The notes beneath the pieces are model-generated. The model saw only the letters and a program-made list of their open reading frames with translations. It had not been told where the DNA came from and did no database searches. 64,000 nt of DNA, taken from assembly GCA_024635485.1 (NCBI GenBank), contig JAGXIV010000004.1:1-64000 (forward strand), given 5' to 3'. This stretch comes from a bacterium. GTDB lineage: Bacteria > Patescibacteriota > Gracilibacteria > BD1-5 > UBA6164. Shown in pieces: positions 52,674 through 63,392 of the stretch; the first letter of the stretch is position 1, and each line of letters begins with the position of its first letter. The position numbers and the translations under genes are program-made.

Positions 52674-53855
52674 ATGGGAATAATTGATTACAGTGAAGTA
52701 TCAGAACGAGATTTAGAAGCTCTACAGGCAAAAATAGGGAACGGTGAACAAGAACTCAAAGTATTTGTGGCAGATATTTTACCACATGATGAAGCGCAAA
52801 TTGAGAATCTTGAGGATAGAATGCAGGAACTTGAGAGTTTAATTAACACTTTTGGTGGTGTTGTGATACTTGAGCATATTCAAAAACGATCACTCCCAGA
52901 TTACAATACCTATATTTGATGAGGAAAACTTGATGAAATTATTCATGAAATGCACCAGCAATGAGCAAATCTATTGGTGATTTGAAATATTTTGAAACCT
53001 CATCAAATGTATAATTTAAATGAGCAACTCAAAAAAATATGAGCTGTTGCGTGGGACAGAGTTGATTTAATTTTAAAAATATTTGAAAAAAATGCAAAAA
53101 CTGAAGAAACGAAACTTCAAATAGAACTTGCGGCAATAAAACATATGGGTCCAAGAATATTTAATATGTGAATGGAACTAGGTCGTCAAGGTTGAAAGTG
53201 ATCTGGGGAAACAAATACAGAAACAATGAAACGTCATTTAGCACGTCGAGAACTGGAAATTAAAAAAGATTTAGATAAATACAAAAGAGTACGAGAAACT
53301 CATAGACAAGGAAGAAAGCAAAAAGGATTTCTTACTGTTGGAATTGTATGATATACCAATGCAGGAAAATCTAGTCTCCTCAACGCACTTACAAATAAAT
53401 GAGTACTTGCAGAAGATAAACTCTTTGCCACACTCACAACCAGTGTCTGAAAACTGTGGATAGCCCCAGAAATAAGCTCTGATGAGACGTATACAAAAGG
53501 AACAGAAGTTTTACTTTCTGATACGATTGGATTTATTCGAAATCTTCCACCTCAGTTAGTGGATGCATTTGCGTCGACTTTGGAAGATTCAATTGAATCA
53601 GATCTTATTTTGCATGTTGTTGATGCAAGTGACCCAAAAATTGATGAAAAAATAAAAGTTGTGGATGATATTCTTCATACAATTGGAGCAAGCCAAGAAA
53701 AGAAATATGTTCTCAATAAGATAGACAATCTGAGTGCTCTAGAACTCACTCTCATTCAAGAAAAATTTAAATATTTAGATCCTCTCTATATTTCTACTAA
53801 AAATAAAACAGGATTTGACCAAGTTATACAATGTATGCTAGCATATAATGCTTAA
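52674..53855 (+). CDS. hflX: GTPase HflX
   Basis: 393 residues. N-terminal HflX domain with the linker motif [12 protein letters not shown], Arg/Gly-rich [20 protein letters not shown] and the coiled coil; G domain with G1 [11 protein letters not shown]2/G3 region [12 protein letters not shown] and [12 protein letters not shown], and NKID. HflX splits stalled 70S ribosomes under stress. TGA codes the first G1 glycine. The gap before it carries the divergent leader/terminator region. An MscS gene follows after 36 bases. Confidence 0.96.
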
Positions 53856-53891
53856 AATTCTTTTGTGGTACAATTTCTCGACATTTTCTAC

Positions 53892-54968
53892 ATGTATTTA
53901 TGGGATATTCTCGTATTTTTTACACTCATAGTAATATTTGTTTTCTCTAGATACTTTTTGAGAACAGATATAGAAAAAAAAGAACATAGCAAAAATCATA
54001 GCAATCCTTTGAAGGCTGGAAAACAAGAATTTTTCATGATAGTTGCCGTTGTTATAGTAACTACTATATACTTTGCCTCTCTCTTATTTAATATTCAAAT
54101 GTTACAAAATATTGTAACATTTACTTTTTCTATTTTTGCACTCTATATTATTTCTCTTTTTTGTCAGAGAAAAATACTTCTCATTTATGGAGAGGAAGTT
54201 GAAGTTTCAGGACAAAAATATTTCAAAAAATGATATAAAGTCAGTCTTTTTGGTCTTTTTGTGAATGTATTTGTATTTTTTATAGGAGTTTTTCTCTGTA
54301 TTCAAATATTTGAACTTGAAACTTTTATTCAAATTGGTGGTTTATGGGCTTGAATCCTTGCCTTTATGTGATTTACTGCACCAGTTTGGGCTTTGGACAT
54401 GATAGCAGGAATTATATTACTGCAGTCTAAAAACTACGAAACAGGAAATGTTTATTATATATATGATCAAGATGTATATGTTTGGATAAAAAGTATTTCG
54501 TTGACTGAGGTAAAGTGTATCGATCTGAGATATTCAAATCCTATAATGTTTCGACCAAGTCAGTTTCGTAATATGATAATAAAAAATTTATCTCACGGAA
54601 TAGCAGGGAAGTCTTGAAAAATACTCAGAGAAAAAGAAATATTTGTAGATTACGCAATTAAGCAAGAAACAGTAAAAAAAATATGCCAAGATGCTTTCAC
54701 TGAAATGATGCAAAATCTTCTCAGTGCTGATTCAACGAATTATTTTGGGGATGATGATTTTTTATCTCTAGAAATAGATGACTTTTGAAACTACGCAGTG
54801 AAATACAAAATATTTTATACAATTACCAGTCCATTTTTTATTTTTAAAGCAGAGAGACTCTTTAATGAATATCTCTTTAAGTACCAACAACAAGCAGGAA
54901 TATACTTTTCTACTCCAGATGTGATACATATTGATAATAATCAAACTAAAAAAGAACTGCTTATATAA
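53892..54968 (+). CDS. MscS family mechanosensitive channel
   Basis: 358 residues from ATG 53892 (GTG 53865 is an alternative that adds nine residues). Four helices are followed by the Gly/Ala-rich pore-lining helix (IGGLWAGILAFMGFTAPVWA), the beta domain start AGIILLQSKNYETGNVYYIY, and RPSQFRNMIIKNLSHGI, all typical of MscS. Such channels open under membrane tension to release solutes. Most pore glycines are TGA. A hairpin terminator ends the hflX-mscS unit. Confidence 0.85.
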
Positions 54969-54986
54969 GCAGTTCTTTTTATTTGT
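54952..54986. terminator. Bidirectional intrinsic terminator
   Basis: AAAGAACTGCTTA-TA-TAAGCAGTTCTTTTT. Confidence 0.9.
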
Positions 54987-54992
54987 ATATAA

Positions 54993-55904
54993 TTATTCAG
55001 CAATAAGGTCGTTTACAATACTGATAATTTCATCCTCGATTTCAACAGTGTTCATTCTTTCATCGATAATTTCTTGAAGTGCAAGAAGCGCAGCAAGAAG
55101 TTTTGTATTATCTGGATTGTTAGAAATCATAACTTCTATTCGAGTAGAAATTTCTGGGAGTCTTTCAGCAGGAATTTTATCTAATGTGTTTTCAAGTCTT
55201 TTTAGAAATGCTTGTCTATATTTTTCTATAAGACTTTTTCTTACTTCTTTAAAGTCTTTTCTGAGTTCTTTACTTTCTTTTCTGAGTTCTGCGTTTGCTT
55301 CAAAAACTCTTTCTCTTTTTTCTAAAATATCAATTCCATTTGATGAACTATCACCAATAATTGCTTTCATAGCTGTATAAGAATCAGAAACAACTTGTTT
55401 CATTTCTTCTTTAATAGCCATTTTTTCTTCATCTGTTGTAGCTGCTTGAAGTTCTATTTCAAGGGCATCAAGTTGTGCTTGAGTATTTACTTTAAGTGAA
55501 GCAAGTTCAGTTTTTTGAACAGTTGTAAGTTCAGCTCTCACAGAGTGAATCTCATCTTTATGTTCTTTTCTGAAATCTTCTCTATTTTTTCGAGCTTCTT
55601 CTCTATTAGCTTCAATAGAATTTTTCATTTCTACTTTTCTCATTTCCATTTTTTTTCTGTCATCCATACTCTTCATCTTATTTTCATGCATATCATCGTC
55701 TTCCATTTCATTTTCATCCATGTCATCTTCTTCCATTTCATTTTCATCCATGTCATCTTCTTCCATTTCGTTTTCATCCATATCCTCTGAATCTTGCATT
55801 TCAACAGAGCTATCTTCATTTTCTTCATGGTCAGCAAATGTAGCAGGTGCTAAGGGAAGAGATAGAAGTGCGAGAAGCATGAGTAATGATACTGACTTTT
55901 TCAT
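54993..55904 (-). CDS. Exported acidic-repeat and coiled-coil protein
   Basis: 303 residues. Signal peptide (KKSVSLLMLLALLSLPLAPA, cleaved after TFA), then an acidic block with three and a half copies of a ten-residue repeat DMDENEMEED, and a long charged helical domain (about 90-300) rich in Lys, Glu and Arg, likely coiled coil. The acidic linker resembles the MDDEAMDD linker of the SLH/fasciclin protein. The repeat may bind divalent cations. Only two glycines, neither TGA. Function unknown. Confidence 0.78.
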   Translation of the reverse strand: MKKSVSLLMLLALLSLPLAPATFADHEENEDSSVEMQDSEDMDENEMEEDDMDENEMEEDDMDENEMEDDDMHENKMKSMDDRKKMEMRKVEMKNSIEANREEARKNREDFRKEHKDEIHSVRAELTTVQKTELASLKVNTQAQLDALEIELQAATTDEEKMAIKEEMKQVVSDSYTAMKAIIGDSSSNGIDILEKRERVFEANAELRKESKELRKDFKEVRKSLIEKYRQAFLKRLENTLDKIPAERLPEISTRIEVMISNNPDNTKLLAALLALQEIIDERMNTVEIEDEIISIVNDLIAE

Positions 55905-56030
55905 AGGTAAATATTTATTATTAAAAACAATGAGCTTACAAAGTATATAAATAGTTTGTAAGAGAATTATATAAAAAATATGATTTTATGCTACTACTTT
56001 CAATTGACCTGTATGGAATAGTTCTCTTAA

Positions 56031-57107
56031 TTAATCTCATTGTGGTCTGTCTATCGATTCTATACTAGGCTTAGATTTATCAGCCTCTGGATTAATTTTA
56101 AGTATATCTTTATCAATAATTTCAAGCCTTTTTTTTCAAGCATTAAAATGATTTACTGTAGTAGAGAGTGAATTTCAAAGTTTACTATAAATTTCTTCGT
56201 AATTTCAAATATCTTTTTGGAGTTTTAGGACATATTTTTGTATTTCTTTTGCCTGTTCCTCTATTTGAAGGGATTTCATTCCTTGTAGTACCGTTTGTAA
56301 ATATGCATAAAATCAACTGGGAGAACAAATAATTACTTTTTTAGAAAAACCATATTCTATAAGTTTTGTTGGAGAAATATCTCAGAGTTTATTAATAAAA
56401 ATATCATAATACATTCACTCAGCTGGAATGAGCATAAAGGCAAAATCGGTCGTATTTTCTTCAGGAAGTATATATTTACTGACTTCATCTATTCTATTTT
56501 TAATATCTCTTTTTAAATCAGTAGAATATTTTTTTATGCTAAACTCATCTTCACTGGCAACCAGTCGTTCATAATTTTCATGAGGAAACTTTGCGTCAAT
56601 AGGAATCACTTTTCCACCAAGAAAAAGTCAGGCATCAACAATTCAAGATGAAAGAGTATACTGCAACTTGTATTGATCACTTGAAAATACATTTTCAAGG
56701 AGTTCTTTAAGAAAATATTCTCAGAGATTACCTCGTTGTTTTGGATTCTTGAGTACATTTTCAAGTCCTCGTAGCTGTGCTCCAATATCCTGAATTTGTT
56801 TATTCGTCTGAGTGAGCTCAGAGAGTTTTTTTGTAATTTCTTCTATTTGTTTATTGGAGTTTTCTGAGATTTTACTGCTCGTTGCAAAAGTACGACTCAT
56901 ATTTTCACTCATACTTCGATTACTTTCCGAGAGCTTTATATCAAGTGTTTTTCGAATATTGAGAAGCTGATCTTGAATCATGCTCGAACTCTCAGAGTTT
57001 GAACTACTTTTAGTCTTTCAAATAAGAATAAGAAGTGCTATCAGTACTCAGCACAGTAAAAATCAAGAAACAGAGAGCAGAATTATAAAAATATCGATTT
57101 GTTCCAT
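56031..57107 (-). CDS. rmuC: DNA recombination protein RmuC family
   Basis: 358 residues. N-terminal membrane helix (IFIILLSVSGFLLCGVLIAL), a coiled coil (about 35-130), and the RmuC nuclease-like domain: RGNLGEYFLKELLENVF, VDAGLFLGGKVIPIDAKFPH, NTTDFAFMLIPAEGMYYDIF and VIICSPSGFYAYLQTVLQGM. RmuC limits recombination at inverted repeats. The conserved Asp and Lys of IDAKFP are present. Upstream gap of 154 bases separates it from the lytic cluster on the other strand. Confidence 0.93.
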
Positions 57108-57261
57108 ATAAATATTAAATAAGTATATAATTTGAGTATATATATTTTTATAAAATGACGAAATTTGAATTGAAGTAAAATTATTATTTACTTGAGAGGA
57201 TTTTTGCAAGCATAGAATTAGTATGGTAGAATATAGGTATTATCATTTTTATTTTTAAAAT

Positions 57262-58527
57262 ATGTATTTTATAGATCAAATCAAAGGACAATATATGTCT
57301 TCAATTATTTCTCCTTTAGAAAAGCAAAGTGCTCAAAATCTAGATTCACAAAATAAAACCCCAGAAAAAAAAGAAAAAAAAGTTGAGAATCCAAAAACGC
57401 TCAGAGATGAAGCACTCAGTTTTGGAAAAGCTGTAGAAGATGATGCAGAAAGTGCAGTGAATCAACTTGGGAGAATTAAATGAGAAAAACAAAATGAAGA
57501 AACATTAACATATTGAGAGAAAATTCCTGAATTAGATACAAATTGAGATGTTATTACATGAGAATGAAATGAAAAAAATAATGAAAAAAATGATTGAGTT
57601 TCAAAAAATCCATCAGAAAAAACAAGCGAAAATTCAGAAGAAGTTGTTGAACTGTGAAAATTGGAAGCAATTACAAGTGCTAAACTCGTAAAAGAACTAC
57701 AAGCAAAGTATTGAAAAGAAAAAACTGCAACTTTTACAGAAATGATTCAAGAAATGAAAGATTCTTGAAAAATAATTCCTGATTCAATGGAGGCTATTGA
57801 AGCAATGCTTGAAGATTATATAGCAAAAAAAGAAGCTTTAGAGCTAAGAAATGAAGACCCAACGAAACCTTTAGAAGAGTGAGTTGTAAGAGAAGCTGCA
57901 TCAAATGTATTACAAAATGGATCTCCTGATCAAATGAAATCTTATAATACTCCATCTGAATCTTGAAAAAATGTTGATTTTGCTCCAGGAAATGCATCTC
58001 AAGATATATGACAATTAACGGACGCTATTTCTAATGCACCAAATGAAAAGGCAAGAGTATTTTTGGAAGCTGCAAAAAGAATGATTTGAAAAGATGAAAC
58101 TCAAGATAGAGCAGAACTCAAAAGTTTTCTTTGATTTGATCCTAAATCAACACCTTGGTGTAAATGATTTACGAACGCTTGTGCGAAAGAAGCTGGTATT
58201 TCATTAGCAAGTGCAGGTTCATTATATTCACGAGCTTGAGCAAATGATTGAGAAAAAAGAAGAATTCCATGAGAAAAACCACTTCCAGGAGATATTGTAA
58301 TTGTTGAAAGAGCAGGTTCTGCAGGTTGAGCTCCAGCTGGTCATATTTGAATTTTTGTTTGAATGAGTCCAAATTGAAAACCAATTATAGTTTGATGAAA
58401 CCAAGGATGATCGAGAGAATGAGGAGGATGAGTAACTATTTCTGAGGAAAGAAGACCAATTGTTTCAATTAACAATGTTTCTTGAGCAAGGACTTCCTCT
58501 GAATCTTTAAACAGAGCTATGTCATAA
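57262..58527 (+). CDS. Putative peptidoglycan hydrolase, CHAP/NlpC-P60-like domain (TIGR02594-like)
   Basis: 421 residues. The first 20 (MYFIDQIKGQYMSSIISPLE) match those of the next gene; there is no classical signal peptide. A long acidic Asn/Glu-rich region with TGA glycines follows. The C-terminal domain (about 270-415) has DPKSTPWCKGFTNACAKEAG (Cys near 300), PLPGDIVIVERAG, GHIGIFVGM (His near 361) and IIVGGNQGG, the Cys-His-Asn pattern of phage-type amidases/endopeptidases. It would cut peptidoglycan peptides, either self or of another cell. An alternative start is ATG 57295. Confidence 0.82.
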
Positions 58528-58545
58528 TATTTGCACCAAAAACTA

Positions 58546-58579
58546 AAAAATGATATCCTTAGAGGGATATTATTTTTTT
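58546..58579 (+). terminator. Intrinsic terminator between the two lytic genes
   Basis: TGATATCC-TTAGA-GGGATATTA with A- and T-runs, 62 bases between genes. Confidence 0.7.
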
Positions 58580-58589
58580 ATACATTTTT

Positions 58590-61277
58590 ATGTATTTTAT
58601 TACACAAATAAAGTCTCAGTTTTTAAGAAATCTAGTTAATTATCAAGATACTCTTTCTGAATCTACTGCATGAAATGGTCCTACCCAACCAGCTGAATCA
58701 ACTCCTTCACCAACTGATATTCAAAATCCTGCTCTTTCTCCAGAAATGCAAGAAAGAATTAACTCACTTCAAGCTGAATTAGATGGACTGAAACTTGAAA
58801 GAAGATTTCTCGTTCCTCAAATTACGAAGATTTGAAATTTTCTAGAGCAAGTTGAAGCGGGAAAATTCCCTGACCTTAGTCCAGATGATATAGAATTTAA
58901 AGAGATGCTCGGAAAACATGAAAAGAAAATTGAAAGTTTAAAAATTTTAGCGACTGAGTGAAAAGATATCGAGATGCTTATAAATCAAGCACTGTCAGAA
59001 CTATCTAAAGATATTCAAAAAGAAACTGTCGGAATGAACTGAAACAGTGAATGAGTCAATACATTTGTTACTGCAAATGAAAATGCTGAAGTAAAATCTT
59101 TTTCAAGTGAGAATACACTTTGAGACGTAACAGAAAGAGTTTTCACTACAGAAGATATTCCTGTACTTGAAGAAAAATTGAATACAGAAAAAATGCAATT
59201 TAGAAAAGTGTTTTTTGAAGATATTCTTAAAGAACCTGACACGGGAAAACCTTTATCTGAATATAAGAATAATGAAGTGGTTACAGCCTTTGAATGAGTT
59301 TTAGAGGATGGAAATCAGTTTAGTTATAGTTTATCTGCTATTATTGATGCTTATGAAAATATTAGTATAGAGGAGTGAGTTGAAATTCAAACTCAATGAG
59401 AAGATTTGACTTCTGCTATAGCTTGATATGAAAGACTCAACAGAAATATTGATATTGTTTCAAGGGATATTGCGAAACTTGATTCTTGAAAAACTTTGTG
59501 AGAAGCAAGACTAGAAATTACGCATGAAGGCTTTAGAAATTTGATGTTAGATGCAGAGGGCAAGCTTACAAAAGAGTGAGAACTCATCGCTTCGTGAGAT
59601 GAAAGTCTTACTCCAGCAGAAAGAATTCCTAAATTTGAGGATCTTAAAATGGATCAAATAAAGGTACTGAGAGATAATTGAGTAAATCTCAAAAAACTAT
59701 TCTTGGTTCAAGAAAATGGAAGTGATGTAAATTCTTCAATTTTAGAACAAGGAGAATCATACATTGTAAATTTTTCAGCAAACCAAGAACTTCCAAATTC
59801 AATGGATTTCTCATTTATTGATACTTCTGCAAAAGATATTTCTATAGACGGTATTCCTGTAACATTTCAACAAGATGGTCCTCTTTGAGCTTGATATTAT
59901 GATATAAATAATGAACAAATTTTTATTCAAGATGGTTCAAAAGTTACTATTTGAGAAAAAAGGACAGATTCAAGTGCTCAAGTAGATGAAGCTATTGAAT
60001 GAGCTGTGAGAGAAAGACTTGATAACTTTGCAATGACGAGTACACAAGAACGAATGGTTACTCAAGCTATTATGTCTTGAAATCCAAGTGGTACATTTGA
60101 TACTTCAACTTTTCCTAAATGAATTCTTTGAACTATATTAGCAGTTTTAAGTAATTGGTTTAATGGAACGAATTATACTATGAATGAAGATGGAACTTGG
60201 TCAGAAAATAAGGAGTGAAATTCTGGATGAATGGTATGAGAAAATGGAGAAGCTTTAACAAATCAAGGAGTTATAGAATCTTATAGATGAAATATGGAGC
60301 TTGGAAGTTTGAGTGCTCGTTTTGAAAGTAGTTCACAATGATCAAAAGCATATAATCCTAATGATAACGGTCATGGACCTTCGTATGGAACTTATCAAAT
60401 GAATTCTACAGTATGAGTATATAAAACTTTTATTAGAAAACATGGTATTGCTGAGTGAAAACAGGCCTGGATGGCAGCAATTCAAAAGTTTGGTCCAGAA
60501 GAATTTAAAAAAATGGAACATGATCATATTAAACAAAATAATTATGATCCAATGATTTGAAGAATTACAGTCCCAAATAAAGAAAAATTTTCAATGGCAA
60601 TGCAAAATGTTATTTGGAGTATAGGGGTTCAACATGGTCCATGACATAAAGGTCTCCTTGGTATCATTAATAAATCTTGAGTTATTGCTGGTGATAAAAA
60701 TTCAGAAGCTCAACTTATTAATGCACTCTATAATAAAAGAGAAAAAATATGGCCAGCTTGAATTGCATCAAGATATAGACCTGAAAGAACGGATGCCCTT
60801 GCAATGTTAAATACACTTTCAGCTTCTGAACATCCAAATGTATATGAACAAGGCTTACAAGATGTAGCTCTTGGGACTAAGTCAGTAGATGTACCAGATT
60901 GATATACTACTCCTCAATGTTCTATGGTTGCGAGACAAAATCTCCAAAAATTTTGAGTAGATTCAGTTAATAGATGAGCATCTGCAAGAGCTTCTTTTGA
61001 AATGTATCCGACTGATAAAATAACTGCCTTTCCTCCTGCGGCTTGAAGTACAGCAAAAGTAGCTGATTTCTTTCTTGAAGCAAGTGAAAAAAATGCGCAA
61101 TACGGTCATAGAGTTGCTGCTTATCAAACTTGAGGACAATGGTTTGTATGTGATCCCTATTATGGAGATAACATTAATTCAGTTGCGAGAAGAACAGAAG
61201 CGATTCCAGCTGAAAAATATATTCAATACATGGAGTCCAAAGGTAGAAAATTCTGGTGAGCTGCATATTTCAGTTAA
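58590..61277 (+). CDS. Large putative dual-domain cell-wall lytic protein
   Basis: 895 residues, the longest in the window. N-terminus MYFITQIKSQFLRNLVNYQD, matching the preceding gene. Residues about 65-540 are helical and beta-rich without a known family. Residues about 565-750 resemble the lysozyme-like domain of phage/VgrG spike lysins: MELGSLSARFESS (catalytic Glu candidate), SYGTYQMNS and VIWSIGVQHGPGHKGLLGII. Residues about 770-895 look like a papain-like Cys-His-Asp domain: YTTPQCSMVARQNLQKFG, YGHRVAAYQTGGQWFVCDPY. No signal peptide. More than fifty TGA glycines. Confidence 0.75.
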
Positions 61278-61291
61278 AAAAATTATAATAA

Positions 61292-61319
61292 TAAAAAATC
61301 TCCATATGGAGATTTTTTA
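61292..61319 (+). terminator. Intrinsic terminator
   Basis: AAAAAATCTCCATATGGAGATTTTTT palindromic stem after the 895-residue gene; one base before the next promoter. Confidence 0.85.
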
Positions 61320-61348
61320 TTGACAAACTATTTATTTATGTATTATAG
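61320..61348 (+). promoter_or_regulatory. Sigma70-like promoter for the third cluster gene
   Basis: TTGACA, 17-bp spacer, TTATAG (or TATAGA at 18 bp), 26 bases before the ATG at 61375. Confidence 0.5.
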
Positions 61349-61374
61349 ATATAATTAATCCATAAAAATATTAT

Positions 61375-62013
61375 ATGGTTTTTTCCGATAAGTTTTCTCA
61401 TAGTTTTATAGATGATAATTTAACTACTCCATTTGCTAAAAAAATGGGAGAAATAAATGCAAATGAGATGAAAAGAGATAAGGAAGCAGAAAAAACTTGA
61501 CTCTCTCAAGAATTCAGAAGATTACTAGTTGCTACTTGATTAGCGGTGAGTACTATTATTTATGCTTCAAATTACGTAAGAGCAGAGGAGATACAGGAAG
61601 AATATTTTTTATTTGACGATTTAGCTGATAGATATGAAGCTCCAACTTATAGTTGAAGGCTCTGGGATCTGGATATAGAACAGCTAAAAAATCAATTACT
61701 AAAAGAATGATTTGACGAAGATTGAAATCCTGTTAATAATATTAGTGATATATTTGCAGAACATGATGTGTTAAAAAATCCAAATTTTCAAAAAACTCTA
61801 GAAAAATGGCTCATTTCAATTTATGAAGACACATGATTTGAGTTTAAGTGAGTCAATCTCATATTATTTGTAAAGCTCTATCAATCTATTGAGCATCATG
61901 ATTATTTAGAAGCAGCAAACTATATTAAAATCCTTAAGGAAATATATTCTTCTTGGGTTCCTAATTTTGAATATGCTATTGAAAATATACATGCTATCCC
62001 CACTGAAGCCTAA
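61375..62013 (+). CDS. Single-helix membrane protein of the lytic cluster
   Basis: 212 residues: a charged start (MVFSDKFSHSFIDDNLTTPF), one transmembrane helix near 50-70 (RRLLVATGLAVSTIIYASNY), and an acidic helical outer part. No family recognised. It has its own promoter but lies directly behind the two putative hydrolases and could be an anchor, holin-like helper or immunity factor; this is inference. Its stop overlaps the stop of the convergent Sua5-like gene. Confidence 0.68.
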
Positions 62014-62573
62014 TTTTTTCTCACATATTCAAGTTCTAAACTTTCTCCAATAAATCAAAATACATCTGATGCTGGAATATCTTCATCTAAAATGGTATTT
62101 CCCCCAAGTATTTCAACTGCATTTTTTTCGATATAGTATTCAAAGTCTTCTTCGATTTCTTCTATATTATAATTTTCTCCAGTTGCTGATATATTTGCTG
62201 AGGTGAGCCAAATAGGTCATACTCTTTTGATAAGTTTATCTTCTATTTTATTATTTGCTACTCGAAACGCAATTTCAGAGTATACATCCTTATTAATGAA
62301 ATGTTCTTCGTTATCATCTGCATATTGTAAGAAGAGCTCAACAGTATCAGAATTCGTGAGAACGGTAAAAGGCTTTTCATAATTTTTGAGAAATTCTATT
62401 TGCTCAGCATTGAGGCTTGTATTTTTTTTGAGCCAATCATAACTTTCAACCATAATAGCCAGAGGTTTATCGAAACTTCTTTTTTTTATTTTATAGATTT
62501 TTTCGTAACTTTTTTTGTCATCTATTGCGCATGCAATACCAAAACAGGTATCAGTTGGGAGAATATATATCAT
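62010..62573 (-). CDS. tsaC: Sua5/YciO/YrdC family protein (threonylcarbamoyl-AMP synthase)
   Basis: 187 residues. Starts MIYILPTDTCFGIACAIDD (the PTDT-x-G-L motif, here F-G-I), contains YKIKKRSFDKPLAIMVES (KxR...KPL-like), and GPIWLTSANISATGE (the SAN-x-S motif). It makes threonylcarbamoyl-AMP for t6A in tRNA. At 187 residues it is the short TsaC-type form without the C-terminal Sua5 domain. One TGA glycine occurs before PIWLTSAN. Confidence 0.9.
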
Positions 62574-62599
62574 TTTTTTAGCTTATAATTAAGGATAAT

Positions 62600-63286
62600 T
62601 TATACGATGGGATCTTTGAGTGGAATTCATACTTTCCGTGGATATTTTTTATGAGTAGGAGCTATTTTTTCAATAAAAACTATATTTCTATCTTGACCCG
62701 CGAGTTCATAATTTTTTACTTTCATTATTTTTCATCCAAGTCTTTTCAGTGCTTTTTTAGTGCTCGTGAGTTCTTCTTTGTCAGTAAGCTTATAAGCAGC
62801 AAAAACTCATCCTACTTTAAGAAGAGGTAAGACATATTCCAGTAAAGTTGGGAAGTATGCAGTAGCTCTCGAAACAACCAAATCATAACTCTCTCGGTGG
62901 TCAGCATCTTGTCAAATATCCTCAGCTCGTCCAATGACTGTTTCAACATTGAGTAAACCAAGTTCATCAATAAATGAATCAACACATTTGAGTTTTTTTG
63001 CAACAGAATCAATCAAAGTAAATTCTACCTCAGGATTTACTATAGCCAGAGGAATCCCAGGAAATCATCCACCTGTACCGAGATCAGCGACTTTTCCTTC
63101 TACATCATAGAGTGCTGAGAGCATCAAACTATCCACAAAATGTTTTTCTATGATAGCGTCTCTTTCACGAATGGCAGAGAGATTAATCTGCGCATTGGTT
63201 TCCATGAAAATTGTGAGAAATTTTTCAAATTTTTCTATTTCTTTGGGAGAAAGTTCAATGTGATATTGCTCAAATATTTTTTGCAT
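62600..63286 (-). CDS. rsmG: 16S rRNA (guanine-N7) methyltransferase RsmG
   Basis: 228 residues. N-terminal helix MQKIFEQYHIELSPKEIEKF, NAQINLSAIRERDAIIEKHF with VDSLM, SAM motif VADLGTGGGFPGIPLAI, IDSVAKKLK, VIGRAED and VVSRATAYFP. It methylates G527 of 16S rRNA (E. coli numbering), and is also known as GidB. Three SAM-site glycines around DLGTGGG continue through a TGA. It ends 26 bases upstream (by strand) of the Sua5-like gene, so an rsmG-tsaC operon is likely. Confidence 0.95.
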
Positions 63287-63392
63287 GATTTGTAACTTAG
63301 GGGTATGTAGCGGATAGTATAAAAAAACTTCAAAAAAGCAAGCTTGAATTTTGACAATTCAGGGCTATACTAAAGAAAAATAAAAAAGAATT

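Noticed and set aside
55515-55950. Ser/Phe-rich frames opposite the acidic exported protein
   Set aside because: They mirror the GAA/GAT-rich repeat on the coding strand and have no independent support.
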